Notes: generated by a model from the letters alone, not told the origin. DNA of 64,000 bases from Pseudomonas sp. BN102 (GCF_029871245.1 NZ_SSON01000063.1:1-64000), one strand, 5' to 3'; shown: positions 26,112-35,566, numbered from the stretch's first letter. A program made the numbers and translations.

Positions 26112-27011
26112 ATGGGGGAGCGCAAGGCTTTGCTGATCCTGCATGGCAAGCAGGCCACCAATGACGAGGTGCGTGCGGCAGTGCAGGCGCGCCGTGACGC
26201 GGGCTGGGACCTGGCGGTACGGGTTACCTGGGAGAGCGGCGACGCCCGTCGCCTGGTGGACGAAGCCCTGGCCGCGGGCTACCGGACCCTGATCGCCGGG
26301 GGCGGTGACGGTACTCTGCGCGAGGTGGCCGAGGCCATGGCCCTGGCCAGGAGCGACGCCAGCCTGGTGTTGCTGCCGCTGGGCACCGCCAACGATTTCG
26401 CCCGCGCCGCGGGCATTCCCCAGGCGCCGGATGGGGCGCTGGCGCTGCTGGATGCGGAACCCCGGGCCATCGACCTGGGCGACGCCAATGGTCATCTGTT
26501 CCTCAACATGGCCACCGGTGGCTTCGGTTCGAAGATCACCGCCAACACTTCCGAGGACCTGAAGAAGGTACTCGGCGGGGCCGCCTACTTCCTCACCGGC
26601 CTGACCCATTTCGCCGAAGTGCATTCGGCCTTCGGCCGCTTCCACGGCCCGGGTTTCAGTTGGGAAGGCGAATTCCTCGCTCTTGGAATCGGCAACGGGC
26701 GCCAGGCGGGCGGAGGCCATCCCCTGTGCCCGCAGGCCGCGGTGGATGACGGGCTGCTGGACCTCTGCATTGTCCCTGCGGCGCAGGACGTGGTAGGCAC
26801 CCTGACTACGCTGCTGTCGGGGGGCATCCTCGGCCTGGAAGCAGTGTCCATCTGCGCACGGCTGCCTTGGATAGAAGTGGAAGCACCGGAGGGACTGGAC
26901 CTCAACCTCGACGGTGAACCCATGGAAAGCGCCAGTTTGCGCATTGCTGCACGGGAGCGGGCGCTGCGGGTGCACTTGCCGGCGGACTCGCCGCTGTTGT
27001 CGCCGGCCTGA
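26112..27011 (+). CDS. yegS: YegS-like lipid kinase (diacylglycerol-kinase fold)
   Basis: A 299-residue cytosolic or membrane-associated kinase. The start is ATG at 26112 behind GGAGGTG. The nucleotide motif IAGGGDGTLREVAEA lies near 60-75, followed by LPLGTANDFARAAGIP. The C-terminal beta-domain includes LDLNLDGEPMESASLRI. E. coli YegS phosphorylates phosphatidylglycerol in vitro, and the length here matches. It stands alone between pirin and cheV. Confidence 0.92.
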   Translation: MGERKALLILHGKQATNDEVRAAVQARRDAGWDLAVRVTWESGDARRLVDEALAAGYRTLIAGGGDGTLREVAEAMALARSDASLVLLPLGTANDFARAAGIPQAPDGALALLDAEPRAIDLGDANGHLFLNMATGGFGSKITANTSEDLKKVLGGAAYFLTGLTHFAEVHSAFGRFHGPGFSWEGEFLALGIGNGRQAGGGHPLCPQAAVDDGLLDLCIVPAAQDVVGTLTTLLSGGILGLEAVSICARLPWIEVEAPEGLDLNLDGEPMESASLRIAARERALRVHLPADSPLLSPA

Positions 27012-27144
27012 AAGCCAGGCGACTGGCACCATGGGATTGACTGCGGCATGATGGCTCAATGCCATATCTTCAGTTTGTCCGGTTCCTGCCGACACGCTGC
27101 CATGGCAGTCCTGCCCCCATCGCAACCGCAGCAGAGGAATTCCC

Positions 27145-28071
27145 ATGGCCGGTATTCTCGACACAGTCGACCAACGCACCCAGCTGGTGGGTGAGAACCG
27201 GCTGGAAATCCTCATGTTCCGCCTGAGCGGCCGCCAGCTCTTCGCCATCAACGTGTTCAAGGTGCAGGAAGTGCTGCAACTGCCGAAGCTGACCTTGATG
27301 CCCCATCGCCACCCGGTGGTTTGCGGCGTGGTCAACCTGCGCGGCCAGACCCTGCCGGTGATCGACCTGTCCCAGGCCGTTGGCATGCGCCCGCTGGTGC
27401 CGGATGAGCGCAGCACCATCATCGTCACCGAATACAACCGCTCGGTGCAGGCCTTCCTGGTGGGCGGCGTGGACCGCATCCTCAACCTCAACTGGGAGTC
27501 CATCATGCCGCCGCCCGGTGATGCGGGCCGCCAGCATTACCTGACCGCCATCACCAAGGTGGACGAGCAGATCGTGGAAATCATCGACGTCGAGAAGGTG
27601 CTGGCCGATATCGTGCCCATGAGCACCCGCGTATCCGCCGACCGCCTGGACAACCCGCTGCTGCAGATGGCGGTGGGCCGCGAGGTGCTGCTGGTGGACG
27701 ACTCCACGGTTGCCCTGACCCAGCTGCGGGAAACCCTCGCTCAACTGGGCATGCGCATGCGTGTGGCCAGCGACGGCCTTAAGGCGCTGAAGATGCTCAA
27801 AGCCTGGGCGGACAGCGGCATGGACATGACCGAGAAGCTGCTGATGATCTTCACCGATGCGGAAATGCCCGAGATGGACGGCTACCGCCTGACCACCGAG
27901 ATCCGCAACGACCCGCGCCTGCGCAATCTCTACGTGGTGTTGCACACCTCGCTTTCCGGCAGCTTCAACGACGCCATGGTGAAGAAGGTCGGCTGCGACA
28001 ACTTCCTCTCCAAGTTCCAGCCGGACAAGCTGGTGGACGTGGTGCTGGACCGCTTGCAACGGGACCGCTGA
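27145..28071 (+). CDS. cheV: Chemotaxis coupling protein CheV
   Basis: A 308-residue fusion of a CheW-like coupling domain (residues 15-165, with VNLRGQTLPVIDLSQAVG) and a receiver domain (about 178-305). The receiver has the acidic pair in LLVDDSTVAL, the phospho-acceptor Asp in IFTDAEMPEMDG, the conserved Thr in LHTSLSG and the Lys in FLSKFQPD. CheV links chemoreceptors to CheA and is tuned by phosphorylation. It is a stand-alone gene, as in other pseudomonads. Confidence 0.95.
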   Translation: MAGILDTVDQRTQLVGENRLEILMFRLSGRQLFAINVFKVQEVLQLPKLTLMPHRHPVVCGVVNLRGQTLPVIDLSQAVGMRPLVPDERSTIIVTEYNRSVQAFLVGGVDRILNLNWESIMPPPGDAGRQHYLTAITKVDEQIVEIIDVEKVLADIVPMSTRVSADRLDNPLLQMAVGREVLLVDDSTVALTQLRETLAQLGMRMRVASDGLKALKMLKAWADSGMDMTEKLLMIFTDAEMPEMDGYRLTTEIRNDPRLRNLYVVLHTSLSGSFNDAMVKKVGCDNFLSKFQPDKLVDVVLDRLQRDR

Positions 28072-28138
28072 ACTTGAGCTGAAGGCCTGCGGCTGCGTAT
28101 AAGGGGGCTTCGCTCGAACGCCGATCAGGAAGCTGGCC

Positions 28139-28942
28139 ATGTTGCGTCTCTCGTCCCTCTACCGTTTCCCCATGAAGTCCGCCACTGGCGAAAGCCTGCG
28201 GCGGGCCAAGCTCGATGCCCTGGGTCTCGAGGGTGATCGCCGCTGGATGCTGGTGGACGCCGAGAACGGCCGTTTCCTGACCCAGCGAGCGTTTTCCCGG
28301 ATGTCCCAGCTATCGGCACGCTGGAACGAATCCGGTGGGTTGACCCTGAGCACCGAGGGCATGCCGACGTTGCAGGTGCCGCTGCCGGAGCCCGATGCCA
28401 ACCTGCGCGGTGCCTTTGTCTGGGGCGCCTCCATGTTCGTGCCGGATGCCGGCGACGAAGCGGCGGACTGGCTCAGCAGCTTCATCGGCAAGGCGTGCCG
28501 CCTGGTCCACGTGCCCGAGCACCGTGCGCGGGACATTCCCGGCAGCCTGCTGCCCGAGGAGAAGGTGGGCTTCGCCGATGGCTTCCCGCTGTTGCTGATC
28601 GGTCAGGCCTCCCTTGAAGACCTCGGCCAGAGGGTAGGGCGACCGCTGGAGATGCTGCGCTTTCGCCCGAACCTGGTAGTGGAAGGCAGCGAGGCCTATG
28701 CCGAGGACGGCTGGAAGCGCATCCGCATCGGCGGCATCGAGTTCAGCGTGGCCAAGGGCTGCAGCCGCTGCATCCTCACCACCATCGACCCGGCCACCGG
28801 CGAGCGCAGCGCCGACCGCGAGCCGCTCACCACCCTCAAGACCTACCGCGAGCGCGAGGGCGAGGTGTATTTCGGCCAGAACCTGATCAACAGGGGCACC
28901 GGGGTGCTGGAAGTGGGGATGGAGGTCGAGGTGCTGGAATAG
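28139..28942 (+). CDS. MOSC domain protein, YcbX-like without ferredoxin domain
   Basis: A 267-residue protein with the N-terminal MOSC_N beta-barrel (LSSLYRFPMKSATGESL) and a MOSC domain whose conserved Cys pair lies in AKGCSRCILTTIDPATGE. E. coli YcbX detoxifies N-hydroxylated bases with Mo cofactor and has an extra C-terminal [2Fe-2S] domain, which is absent here. Family members bind Mo cofactor as a sulfurated form, which fits the nearby moaB-moeA-mobA genes only loosely. The gene ends at a strong bidirectional terminator. Confidence 0.9.
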   Translation: MLRLSSLYRFPMKSATGESLRRAKLDALGLEGDRRWMLVDAENGRFLTQRAFSRMSQLSARWNESGGLTLSTEGMPTLQVPLPEPDANLRGAFVWGASMFVPDAGDEAADWLSSFIGKACRLVHVPEHRARDIPGSLLPEEKVGFADGFPLLLIGQASLEDLGQRVGRPLEMLRFRPNLVVEGSEAYAEDGWKRIRIGGIEFSVAKGCSRCILTTIDPATGERSADREPLTTLKTYREREGEVYFGQNLINRGTGVLEVGMEVEVLE

Positions 28943-28957
28943 GTTCCGGTCCCAATG

Positions 28958-28985
28958 AAAAAGGGCGCCACCAGGCGCCCTTTTT
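28958..28985. terminator. Bidirectional terminator between MOSC gene and slt
   Basis: Stem GGGCGCC-ACCA-GGCGCCC with A5 before and T5 after, between convergent genes. Confidence 0.9.
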
Positions 28986-28989
28986 CATG

Positions 28990-30924
28990 TCACTGATCGT
29001 CGAAATACCGCTCGTGCCAGTCCACCAGCGGTTGCGGGGCGTTGAGCTTGTGCCCGTAGATCACCGAGTAGGACAGCACGTTCTGCACGTACTGGCGGGT
29101 CTCGTCGAAGGGGATGGTTTCCACCCAGACATCGAACGACAGGTGGTTGGCGCCACGCAGCCACTGGCGCACACGGCCGGGGCCGGCGTTGTAGGCGGCC
29201 GAGGCCAACACGCGGTTGCCGTTGAACTGGCCGTGCACCTGGCTCAGGTAGGCGGCGCCGAGCTGGATGTTGACGTTGGGGTTGAGCACCTGCTGCGGCG
29301 AAGACAGCGGAATGCCGAACTTGCGCGAGGTTTCCTTGGCGGTGGCCGGCATCAGCTGCATCAGACCCATGGCGCCGGCACCGGAACGGGCGTCGGCCAT
29401 GAAGGCGCTTTCCTGTCGGGTGATGGCGAACACCCAACTCGAATGCAGCCCGCGTGCCTTGGCTTGCTGGGTCAGAGCGGAGCGGTGGGCCATGGGGAAA
29501 CGGATGTCCAGGTCGTCCCAGTACTGGGCCTGGCTGATGGTGCGGATGGCCGGGAAATACCATTGCATGTCGTAGGCCAGCTTGGCCTGCGCCACCATCT
29601 CGTCGCGGTTGAACAGACGGCTGACGTGATACCACTCACGGCGGCCGTTGACGATCTCGCCGCGGTCATGGAATTCCAGGGCGCGGCGGATGCCGGCCGT
29701 GTTGCGCACCTTCTGCATCACCTTGGGGTCCAGCGCCAGCGGCTTGTTGTTCAGCTGATAGGGCGCCTGGATGCGATCGGCGGCGAGGAAGCCGTAGAAA
29801 TCGCGTTCGCGGGCCACCGGTTGGTACAGCGGGATCGGTTGCTGGCTCTGCGGCTCGGCCAGTTGCAGGCTGCGGGCCTGCCAGTAGCGCCAGCGGTTGG
29901 TCTTCGCCAGCTCCTCGGGCATGCGCTGGGTAAGCTGGTAGGCGTCCTGCCACTGACCGAGGCGCAGCAGCAGTCGCGCGCGCCACTCGCTGACGGTGTT
30001 GTCGCGCAGTTCGGGGTCGTACTGGGTCATCACCTTGAGGGCGCGGGAATCGAAGCGCTTGGCCAGGGTCAGGCCGATCTCGCGGGCAATGGCCACCTTC
30101 TCGCTCTTGGAGAAGGGCAGGCGGGTGGCATAGACGTCCAGCAGGCTCAGGGCCTTCTCCGGCTCCTGGCGCGCCAGGCGGCGCAGGCCCAGACCGACGG
30201 CATCGGCCATGTGCCGGTCGGCGGGGGCGAAGCGGCCGGTCTGGCTGAGCAGCTGGGGCTTCTGCGCCACCTCCACCATGAGTTGTCCCTGGGCGCCCAG
30301 GCGCGGCATGGTCTTCACCAGGTGCTTGGCCAGGCCATAGTTGCGTGCCTCGGCCGCCAGCTTGGCGCGCTTCCAGCGGAGCTCCTCGGTCAACTGGCCC
30401 TGCGCACTCCACATGCCGAAGAGCACGTCGCAGGCTTCAGGCTGCGACTTGCCCACCAGCCAGAGCTTCTTCGCCGTGGCGTAGCCCTCGGTCTTCATAC
30501 CGTGCTTGAGCTGGTACTGGCCGAAGAGGCAGTCCAGTTCGGTGAAGTTGAGCTTGGGGTCGTAGTAGTTGGCGAAGGTCTTCCAGTCACCGCGCTCGGC
30601 GAGCCAGCGCAACCAGCGCAGCTTCATCCAGCCCGCCTGAGGCAGGTCGCCGTGTTCGGCGAGGAATTTCTCGATCTCTTCGTTGCTCGCCCATTTCAGA
30701 CGGGCGGTCAGCTCGTCGTAGGCGAGATAGGGTTCCAGCGGATAGTCGCGCAGGGCATTGGCATAGCGGCGGTAGGGACCGGAATCGCCCTTGGCCAGGG
30801 CGCGCTTGGCCTCGTCGTACATCGATCGTTGCTGGGCGAGTGGCACCGAGGAGGCCTGGGCGGCTTCCAGGCCGACCGTGGAAAGGAGCAAGCAGGAAAA
30901 CAGGCTGAGCAGACGACCGCGCAT
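28990..30924 (-). CDS. slt: Soluble lytic murein transglycosylase
   Basis: A 644-residue periplasmic enzyme that cuts the MurNAc-GlcNAc bond of peptidoglycan with 1,6-anhydro ring formation. I place the start at 30924 (MRGRLLSLFSCLLL), which gives a clean signal peptide ending QAS and a GGAAG site; a longer frame reaches 31116 but would overlap uup. A helical superhelix fills residues 30-450. The catalytic domain has ITRQESAFMADARS with the general acid Glu, then GAMGLMQLMPATA and SAAYNAGPGRV. It is divergent from uup, as in other Pseudomonas. Confidence 0.94.
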   Translation of the reverse strand: MRGRLLSLFSCLLLSTVGLEAAQASSVPLAQQRSMYDEAKRALAKGDSGPYRRYANALRDYPLEPYLAYDELTARLKWASNEEIEKFLAEHGDLPQAGWMKLRWLRWLAERGDWKTFANYYDPKLNFTELDCLFGQYQLKHGMKTEGYATAKKLWLVGKSQPEACDVLFGMWSAQGQLTEELRWKRAKLAAEARNYGLAKHLVKTMPRLGAQGQLMVEVAQKPQLLSQTGRFAPADRHMADAVGLGLRRLARQEPEKALSLLDVYATRLPFSKSEKVAIAREIGLTLAKRFDSRALKVMTQYDPELRDNTVSEWRARLLLRLGQWQDAYQLTQRMPEELAKTNRWRYWQARSLQLAEPQSQQPIPLYQPVARERDFYGFLAADRIQAPYQLNNKPLALDPKVMQKVRNTAGIRRALEFHDRGEIVNGRREWYHVSRLFNRDEMVAQAKLAYDMQWYFPAIRTISQAQYWDDLDIRFPMAHRSALTQQAKARGLHSSWVFAITRQESAFMADARSGAGAMGLMQLMPATAKETSRKFGIPLSSPQQVLNPNVNIQLGAAYLSQVHGQFNGNRVLASAAYNAGPGRVRQWLRGANHLSFDVWVETIPFDETRQYVQNVLSYSVIYGHKLNAPQPLVDWHERYFDDQ

Positions 30925-31109
30925 GACACTTCCGAGGGCAGATAAATCGTTGTGGATGCTCCATTGCGGGCATCGAATAGCGCCTAGCTTAGCCGTTAGC
31001 CAGGAGCGGTGAAAGCATTGCGCCAGCCGGCGAAATCGGCGGTAAAAAATGCCCGAGAGGCGGCCCGGCAAACCGGGTAGAATGCGCGCCCTGATCCCGG
31101 AGGCCCCCC

Positions 31110-33023
31110 ATGACACTGCTCAAGTTCACCGACGTATCCCTCGCCTACGGCGCCATGCCGCTGCTGGATAAGGTGTCCTGGCAGATCGCCCGCGGCGAGC
31201 GGGTGTGCATCATCGGCCGAAACGGCACTGGCAAGTCCAGCCTGCTGCGCCTGGTCAAGGGCGACCAGTTCGCCGACGACGGCGAGATCTGGCGTGCACC
31301 GGCGTTGAAGATTGGCGAATTGCCGCAGGAGCTGCCGCCCGCTGACGATCGCACTGTGTTCGACGTGGTGGCCGAGGGGCTGGCGGGGGTCGGAGCGCTG
31401 CTCGCCGAGTTCCACCACCTCAGCCAGCACATCCAGTCCGATTCTGACCTGACCAAGCTGACCCGCGTCCAGCAGGAGCTCGAGGCCCGCGACGGCTGGC
31501 GCTTGCAGCAACTGGTGGACAGCACCCTGAGCCGCTTGCAGCTGCCGGCGGACAAGACCCTCGCCGAGCTGTCCGGCGGTTGGCGCCGCCGCGTGTTGCT
31601 GGCCCAGGCCCTGGTGGCCGAGCCCGACCTGCTGCTGCTCGACGAGCCGACCAACCATCTGGACATCGGCGCCATCGCCTGGCTGGAAGAGGCACTGCTG
31701 GGATTCAACGGCGCCGTGCTGTTCATCACCCACGACCGTTCCTTCCTGCAGAACCTGGCTACGCGCATCCTCGAACTGGACCGCGGCAACCTGATCGACT
31801 GGAACGGCGACTACGCCAGCTTCCTGGTGCACAAGGAGCAGCAGCTGGCGGCGGAAGAGACAGCCAACGCGCTGTTCGACAAGCGCCTGGCCCAGGAAGA
31901 AGTGTGGATCCGCCAGGGCATCAAGGCCCGCCGCACCCGCAACGAAGGCCGGGTGCGCGCGCTGAAGGAAATGCGCCGCGAGCGTTCCGAGCGTCGCGAG
32001 CGCCAGGGCAAAGCCAGCTTCCAGCTGGAGACGGCGGAGAAGTCCGGCAAGCAGGTGATGGTGGCGGAGAACGTCAGTTTCGCCCATCCGGGCGGCGAGC
32101 CGCTGATTCGCGATTTCAATCTGGTGCTGCAGCGCTCCGACCGCATCGGCCTGCTCGGCGCCAACGGCACCGGCAAGACCACCCTGCTCAAGCTGCTGCT
32201 CGGCGACCTCCAGCCCACCGGCGGCACCATCGAGATAGGCACTCGCCTCGAAGTGGCGTATTTCGACCAGCTGCGTCACCAGCTCGATCTGGAAAAGACC
32301 GTGATCGACAACCTCGCCGAAGGCCGCGAGTTCATCACCATCGATGGCCAGAACCGCCATGTACTGAGCTACCTCGGCGACTTCCTGTTCAGCCCGCAGC
32401 GTGCCCGCACGCCGGTCAAGGCGCTGTCCGGCGGCGAACGGGCACGCCTGTTGCTGGCCAAGCTGTTCAGCAAACCGGCGAACCTGCTGGTGCTGGACGA
32501 GCCGACCAACGACCTGGACGTGGAAACCCTGGAGCTACTCGAAGAAGTGCTGCTCAGCTTCCCCGGCACCGTGCTGATGGTCAGCCACGACCGGGCCTTC
32601 CTCGACAATGTGGTCACCAGCACTCTGGTTTTCGAAGGTCAGGGCCGGGTACGCGAGTACGTCGGCGGCTATCAGGACTGGTTGCGCCAGGGCGGCTCGC
32701 CGCGCCTGCTGGGTGTGGGCGACAGCCGCGAGAGCAAGGCTGAGGCGCCGAAAGCCGCCGAACCGGCACCCTTGGTCCAGGCGGCCCCGGCAGAGACGCA
32801 AAAGAAGAAACTGAGCTACAAGCTGCAACGTGAGCTCGAGGCGATTCCCGGGCAGATCGAAGCCCTGGAGGCGGAGCAGGCCAAGGTGCAGGAAGAGATC
32901 TCCGCGCCAACCTTCTACCAGCGTCCGGCAGAGGAAACCCGTGCGGTACTGGAGCGACTGGATGGTGTGCAGAAGGAACTGGACCGCTTGATCGAGCGCT
33001 GGGCGGAGCTGGAAGACAGTTGA
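31110..33023 (+). CDS. uup: ABC-F ATPase Uup
   Basis: A 637-residue cytosolic protein with two ABC domains and no membrane helices. The first Walker A is GRNGTGKSSL with signature LSGGWRRR and the second is GANGTGKTTL with LSGGERAR. Both Walker B boxes read LLLDEPTNHLDI / LVLDEPTNDLDV. A basic linker of about 80 residues lies between the domains, and the C-terminal coiled-coil tail (about 560-637) is the DNA- or ribosome-binding part that marks Uup. Family roles include transposon precise excision control and ribosome assembly. The ATG has GGAGG at 31098-31102. Confidence 0.94.
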   Translation: MTLLKFTDVSLAYGAMPLLDKVSWQIARGERVCIIGRNGTGKSSLLRLVKGDQFADDGEIWRAPALKIGELPQELPPADDRTVFDVVAEGLAGVGALLAEFHHLSQHIQSDSDLTKLTRVQQELEARDGWRLQQLVDSTLSRLQLPADKTLAELSGGWRRRVLLAQALVAEPDLLLLDEPTNHLDIGAIAWLEEALLGFNGAVLFITHDRSFLQNLATRILELDRGNLIDWNGDYASFLVHKEQQLAAEETANALFDKRLAQEEVWIRQGIKARRTRNEGRVRALKEMRRERSERRERQGKASFQLETAEKSGKQVMVAENVSFAHPGGEPLIRDFNLVLQRSDRIGLLGANGTGKTTLLKLLLGDLQPTGGTIEIGTRLEVAYFDQLRHQLDLEKTVIDNLAEGREFITIDGQNRHVLSYLGDFLFSPQRARTPVKALSGGERARLLLAKLFSKPANLLVLDEPTNDLDVETLELLEEVLLSFPGTVLMVSHDRAFLDNVVTSTLVFEGQGRVREYVGGYQDWLRQGGSPRLLGVGDSRESKAEAPKAAEPAPLVQAAPAETQKKKLSYKLQRELEAIPGQIEALEAEQAKVQEEISAPTFYQRPAEETRAVLERLDGVQKELDRLIERWAELEDS

Positions 33024-33043
33024 GGAAGTGAGCCGGAGAGCCC

Positions 33044-33730
33044 ATGGCCATCGAATACCGCATCACCCTGGATGACCTGCACGAGTTCAGCTATCGCATC
33101 GAGCTGGATCGTGACTACGACCCGGCGCGAGCCGTGGCCGCGCCGAAATGGACGCGCCTCGAACACCAGCAGTGCAGCAACTGCCCATTCAGCCGGGAGG
33201 CCTACAGCCACTGTCCGGCCGCGGTGGACCTGCACCGGGTGATCGAGGATTTCCAGGGTTTGCCAGCCTTCAAGAAAGTGCAGGTGTGGGTGCGGACCCC
33301 GGAGCGCGAGTACGCCAAGTCGGTGGGGCTGGAAGAGGGCTTGCGGGCCCTGCTGGGCGTGATCATGGCCACCAGCGCCTGCCCGGTACTGGGCAAGCTC
33401 AAGCCGATGGCCCAGCAGCACCTGCCGTTCGCCAGCAACCAGGAGTTCATCCTGCGGGCGGTGTCGCTCTACCTGGCGCGGCAGTACTTCAACTTCCGTG
33501 AAGGGCGTCATGCGGACTGGGAGCTGAAAGGGCTGGTGCGGTTGTTCCAGCAGTTGCAGCTGGTGAACCAGGCTTTCTGGCAGCGCATCCACGATACCTG
33601 CGAAGGGGATTCGAACCTCAAGGCCTTCCTGACCTTCTTCTCCATGGCCTCCAGCATGACCTACTCGCTGGAAACCCAGTTGCAGAAGATCCGTCCCCTG
33701 GTGATGAGCGCCGGCGAAGGCTTCGACTGA
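33044..33730 (+). CDS. Conserved cytosolic protein with a Cys cluster (DUF6901-like)
   Basis: A 228-residue protein 20 bases after uup and probably co-transcribed. The N-terminal 35 residues are a beta hairpin (YRITLDDLHEFSYRIELD). Then comes QCSNCPFSREAYSHCP with Cys44, Cys47 and Cys57, and a fourth conserved-looking Cys113 in ATSACPVLG. The rest is helical. I recall it only as an uncharacterised conserved family, perhaps DUF6901. Four Cys in this spacing could hold a metal or an Fe-S cluster, which is inference. Confidence 0.85.
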   Translation: MAIEYRITLDDLHEFSYRIELDRDYDPARAVAAPKWTRLEHQQCSNCPFSREAYSHCPAAVDLHRVIEDFQGLPAFKKVQVWVRTPEREYAKSVGLEEGLRALLGVIMATSACPVLGKLKPMAQQHLPFASNQEFILRAVSLYLARQYFNFREGRHADWELKGLVRLFQQLQLVNQAFWQRIHDTCEGDSNLKAFLTFFSMASSMTYSLETQLQKIRPLVMSAGEGFD

Positions 33731-33757
33731 AGCCTGCGCCGGCGCGTTTCACTTGTG

Positions 33758-34198
33758 CTATTCGGGTTTCTTCAGGCGTACCGCCAGCACGTCGCAGGGC
33801 GCGCCATGCAGTACATCGTTGGCGGTCGATCCGAGTAGCAGGGCGAGGCCGTGGCGGCCATGGCTGCCGACCACGATCAGGTCGCAGCCCTGTTCCTCGG
33901 CCAGGCGGTGGATTTCCTGGCGCGGCTGGCCGTAGGCCAGGTGGCGCTGATCGGCATGCAATTCGGAGTAGATACCGGCGAAGGCCTGCAGCCGTTCGCG
34001 GGCCTGTTCGAACTGCTGTTGCTGCAGCATCGAGAGGTCCATGGGTACGTCACCCCCGAAGGCCATGGCCATGGGTTCGACAATGTGCACCAGCGACAGC
34101 TTGGCATTGCTGCCTTGGGCCAGCGCCTGGGCACGACGCACCACCGGGTGGCATTCATCGGTCAGGTCGACTGCGACCAGAATGTGCTGGTAGGACAT
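33758..34198 (-). CDS. Universal stress protein (UspA family)
   Basis: A 146-residue single-domain Usp. The start at 34198 is fixed by a strong AAGGAGGAG upstream. The first strand HILVAVDLTDE and the C-terminal ATP-binding motif VVGSHGRHGLALLLGSTAND are both intact (G-2x-G-9x-G-S/T), so it should bind ATP. In Pseudomonas such proteins respond to anaerobic and stationary-phase stress. Confidence 0.94.
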   Translation of the reverse strand: MSYQHILVAVDLTDECHPVVRRAQALAQGSNAKLSLVHIVEPMAMAFGGDVPMDLSMLQQQQFEQARERLQAFAGIYSELHADQRHLAYGQPRQEIHRLAEEQGCDLIVVGSHGRHGLALLLGSTANDVLHGAPCDVLAVRLKKPE

Positions 34199-34284
34199 GG
34201 GTGACTCCTCCTTAAGGTTACGCATGATCACAAGTATGGCTGTCCGCAACGTTTAACACAGGCTTTTGCGCAGGGATTACTTAT

Positions 34285-34719
34285 ATGACCCTCTGGATCG
34301 TCCTCTTGCTCCTCCTGGCGGCGCTCAGCCCGCTGGTCTGGCTGGTTCCGTCGAAGGGACAGCGTGGCCGCATGGAGCTGCGCCTGCAGGCGCGGCGAAT
34401 GGGGCTGGCCATGCAGTTGTCGCGCCAGGACTGGCCCCACTGGCTGGCCCAGGAGCCGCCGCATTCCTGCGCCCAGTACCACCGGCCACGGCTGCGCGGG
34501 CACGAAGCCTGGTGCTACTGGCAGAGCGAGCCGGGACACTGGGTGAACCAGTGGCGCGAGCCTTGCGAGGATGCGTTCGTGTTGGCTCACCTGGCTGGGT
34601 TGCCGAAGGATGTCTACAAAATCGAGGCAAGTTCGCAGATGATCGCCCTTTACTGGGGGGAGCGCGGCACGCCGGAAGACCTCCAGCGCATCGCCGACAC
34701 GCTCAAGGCGCTGGCCTGA
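34285..34719 (+). CDS. Hypothetical membrane-anchored protein
   Basis: A 144-residue protein with one N-terminal membrane helix (LWIVLLLLLAALSPLVWLV) and a soluble part rich in Trp and Arg (HEAWCYWQSEPGHWVNQW), orientation unknown. A conserved homologue is expected at this site in other Pseudomonas. No family is recognised. It is divergent from the universal stress gene and convergent with the exported protein gene that follows. Confidence 0.75.
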   Translation: MTLWIVLLLLLAALSPLVWLVPSKGQRGRMELRLQARRMGLAMQLSRQDWPHWLAQEPPHSCAQYHRPRLRGHEAWCYWQSEPGHWVNQWREPCEDAFVLAHLAGLPKDVYKIEASSQMIALYWGERGTPEDLQRIADTLKALA

Positions 34720-34722
34720 GTG

Positions 34723-34764
34723 GCAGCGCGACGAGCCCGCTGTCGCGCTGCTCGCCGCGGGCTC
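34723..34764. other. Interleaved inverted repeats between convergent genes
   Basis: Two exact inverted repeats overlap. One pairs GCAGCGCGAC (34723-34732) with its complement at 34742-34751. The other pairs GAGCCCGC (34733-34740) with GCGGGCTC at 34757-34764. The arms alternate (A B A' B'), so the two hairpins exclude each other or form a pseudoknot. They lie after one gene's stop and reach the other gene's stop codon. A terminator role for both strands is likely. Confidence 0.7.
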
Positions 34765-35566
34765 AGCTCTGGGCTGCCGAGTAGCGGGCGGAGACGTCCT
34801 CGAGACCGTCGATGATGCGATCGGAGTACTTGTTGATGAGGAAAGGCACGCTTTTTTCGTTGTAGTTCTTCAGCGATTTCTCGATGTAGCGCCATTTGGT
34901 GCTGATGCCATCCAGCGCCTGGCGGATTTCCGGGGTGTTCTGCGGCGCCTGCTCCATGCTCGCCAGCTGGGTGGCGAAGTCGCTGGCCAGCTCGTCGATG
35001 GCCTTGCCGCCGCTGCCGCCCATGAAACTGCCACCTACCGAGGCGCTGCGCGACGCGTAGTCGACCGCTATGGTCTGCATCAGCAGGCTCTGTTCCCGGC
35101 TGCGCTGGGTCAGCGGCGGCACCTGGGCCGCGCCTTCCTGCTGGATCTTGGCGTAAAGCTCGTTGCAGAGCTCCATCAGGCGTTTGTTGCGGTCGGTCAG
35201 GTCCGCCACCGGTTGCAGGTCGGTGAAGCCCGCCTGCTTGAGCGCGGTGACCAGTCCGGACAGCTCGCCATGGTAGTTCTGCCATTCCCGGGTCAACTGC
35301 GCGCTCAGGGCCTTGGACGCTTCGCCGGGCATCTCGCCCAGTTCCTTGAGGCGCGCGTCGGCCTGTTGCACCGACTCGTCGATCATGCGCGCGTAGCGCT
35401 GGTCGCCTTCCATGCCGTTGTACATATAGAAGTCGCCGAGGCTACGCTGGGCGGCCAGGCGCATCTGGTGCAGCTTGAGGAGGCTGTCCGCCGAGGTGGA
35501 CTGGGTGGCGAAGGCGGGAAGGGTAAGCAGTGTGCTCAGCAGAATGGCAAGCAGGCGGCTCGTCAT
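34763..35566 (-). CDS. Exported helical protein of unknown function
   Basis: A 267-residue protein. The start at 35566 has GGAG eight bases upstream and yields a signal peptide (MTSRLLAILLSTLLTLPAFA). The mature part is almost all helix, with many Gln, Leu and Ala, and heptad-like segments (SLLKLHQMRLAAQRSLGDFY, LASDFATQLASMEQ). It looks a little like sensor-type periplasmic helical bundles, but I cannot assign it. A longer frame starts at 35701. Confidence 0.82.
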   Translation of the reverse strand: MTSRLLAILLSTLLTLPAFATQSTSADSLLKLHQMRLAAQRSLGDFYMYNGMEGDQRYARMIDESVQQADARLKELGEMPGEASKALSAQLTREWQNYHGELSGLVTALKQAGFTDLQPVADLTDRNKRLMELCNELYAKIQQEGAAQVPPLTQRSREQSLLMQTIAVDYASRSASVGGSFMGGSGGKAIDELASDFATQLASMEQAPQNTPEIRQALDGISTKWRYIEKSLKNYNEKSVPFLINKYSDRIIDGLEDVSARYSAAQS

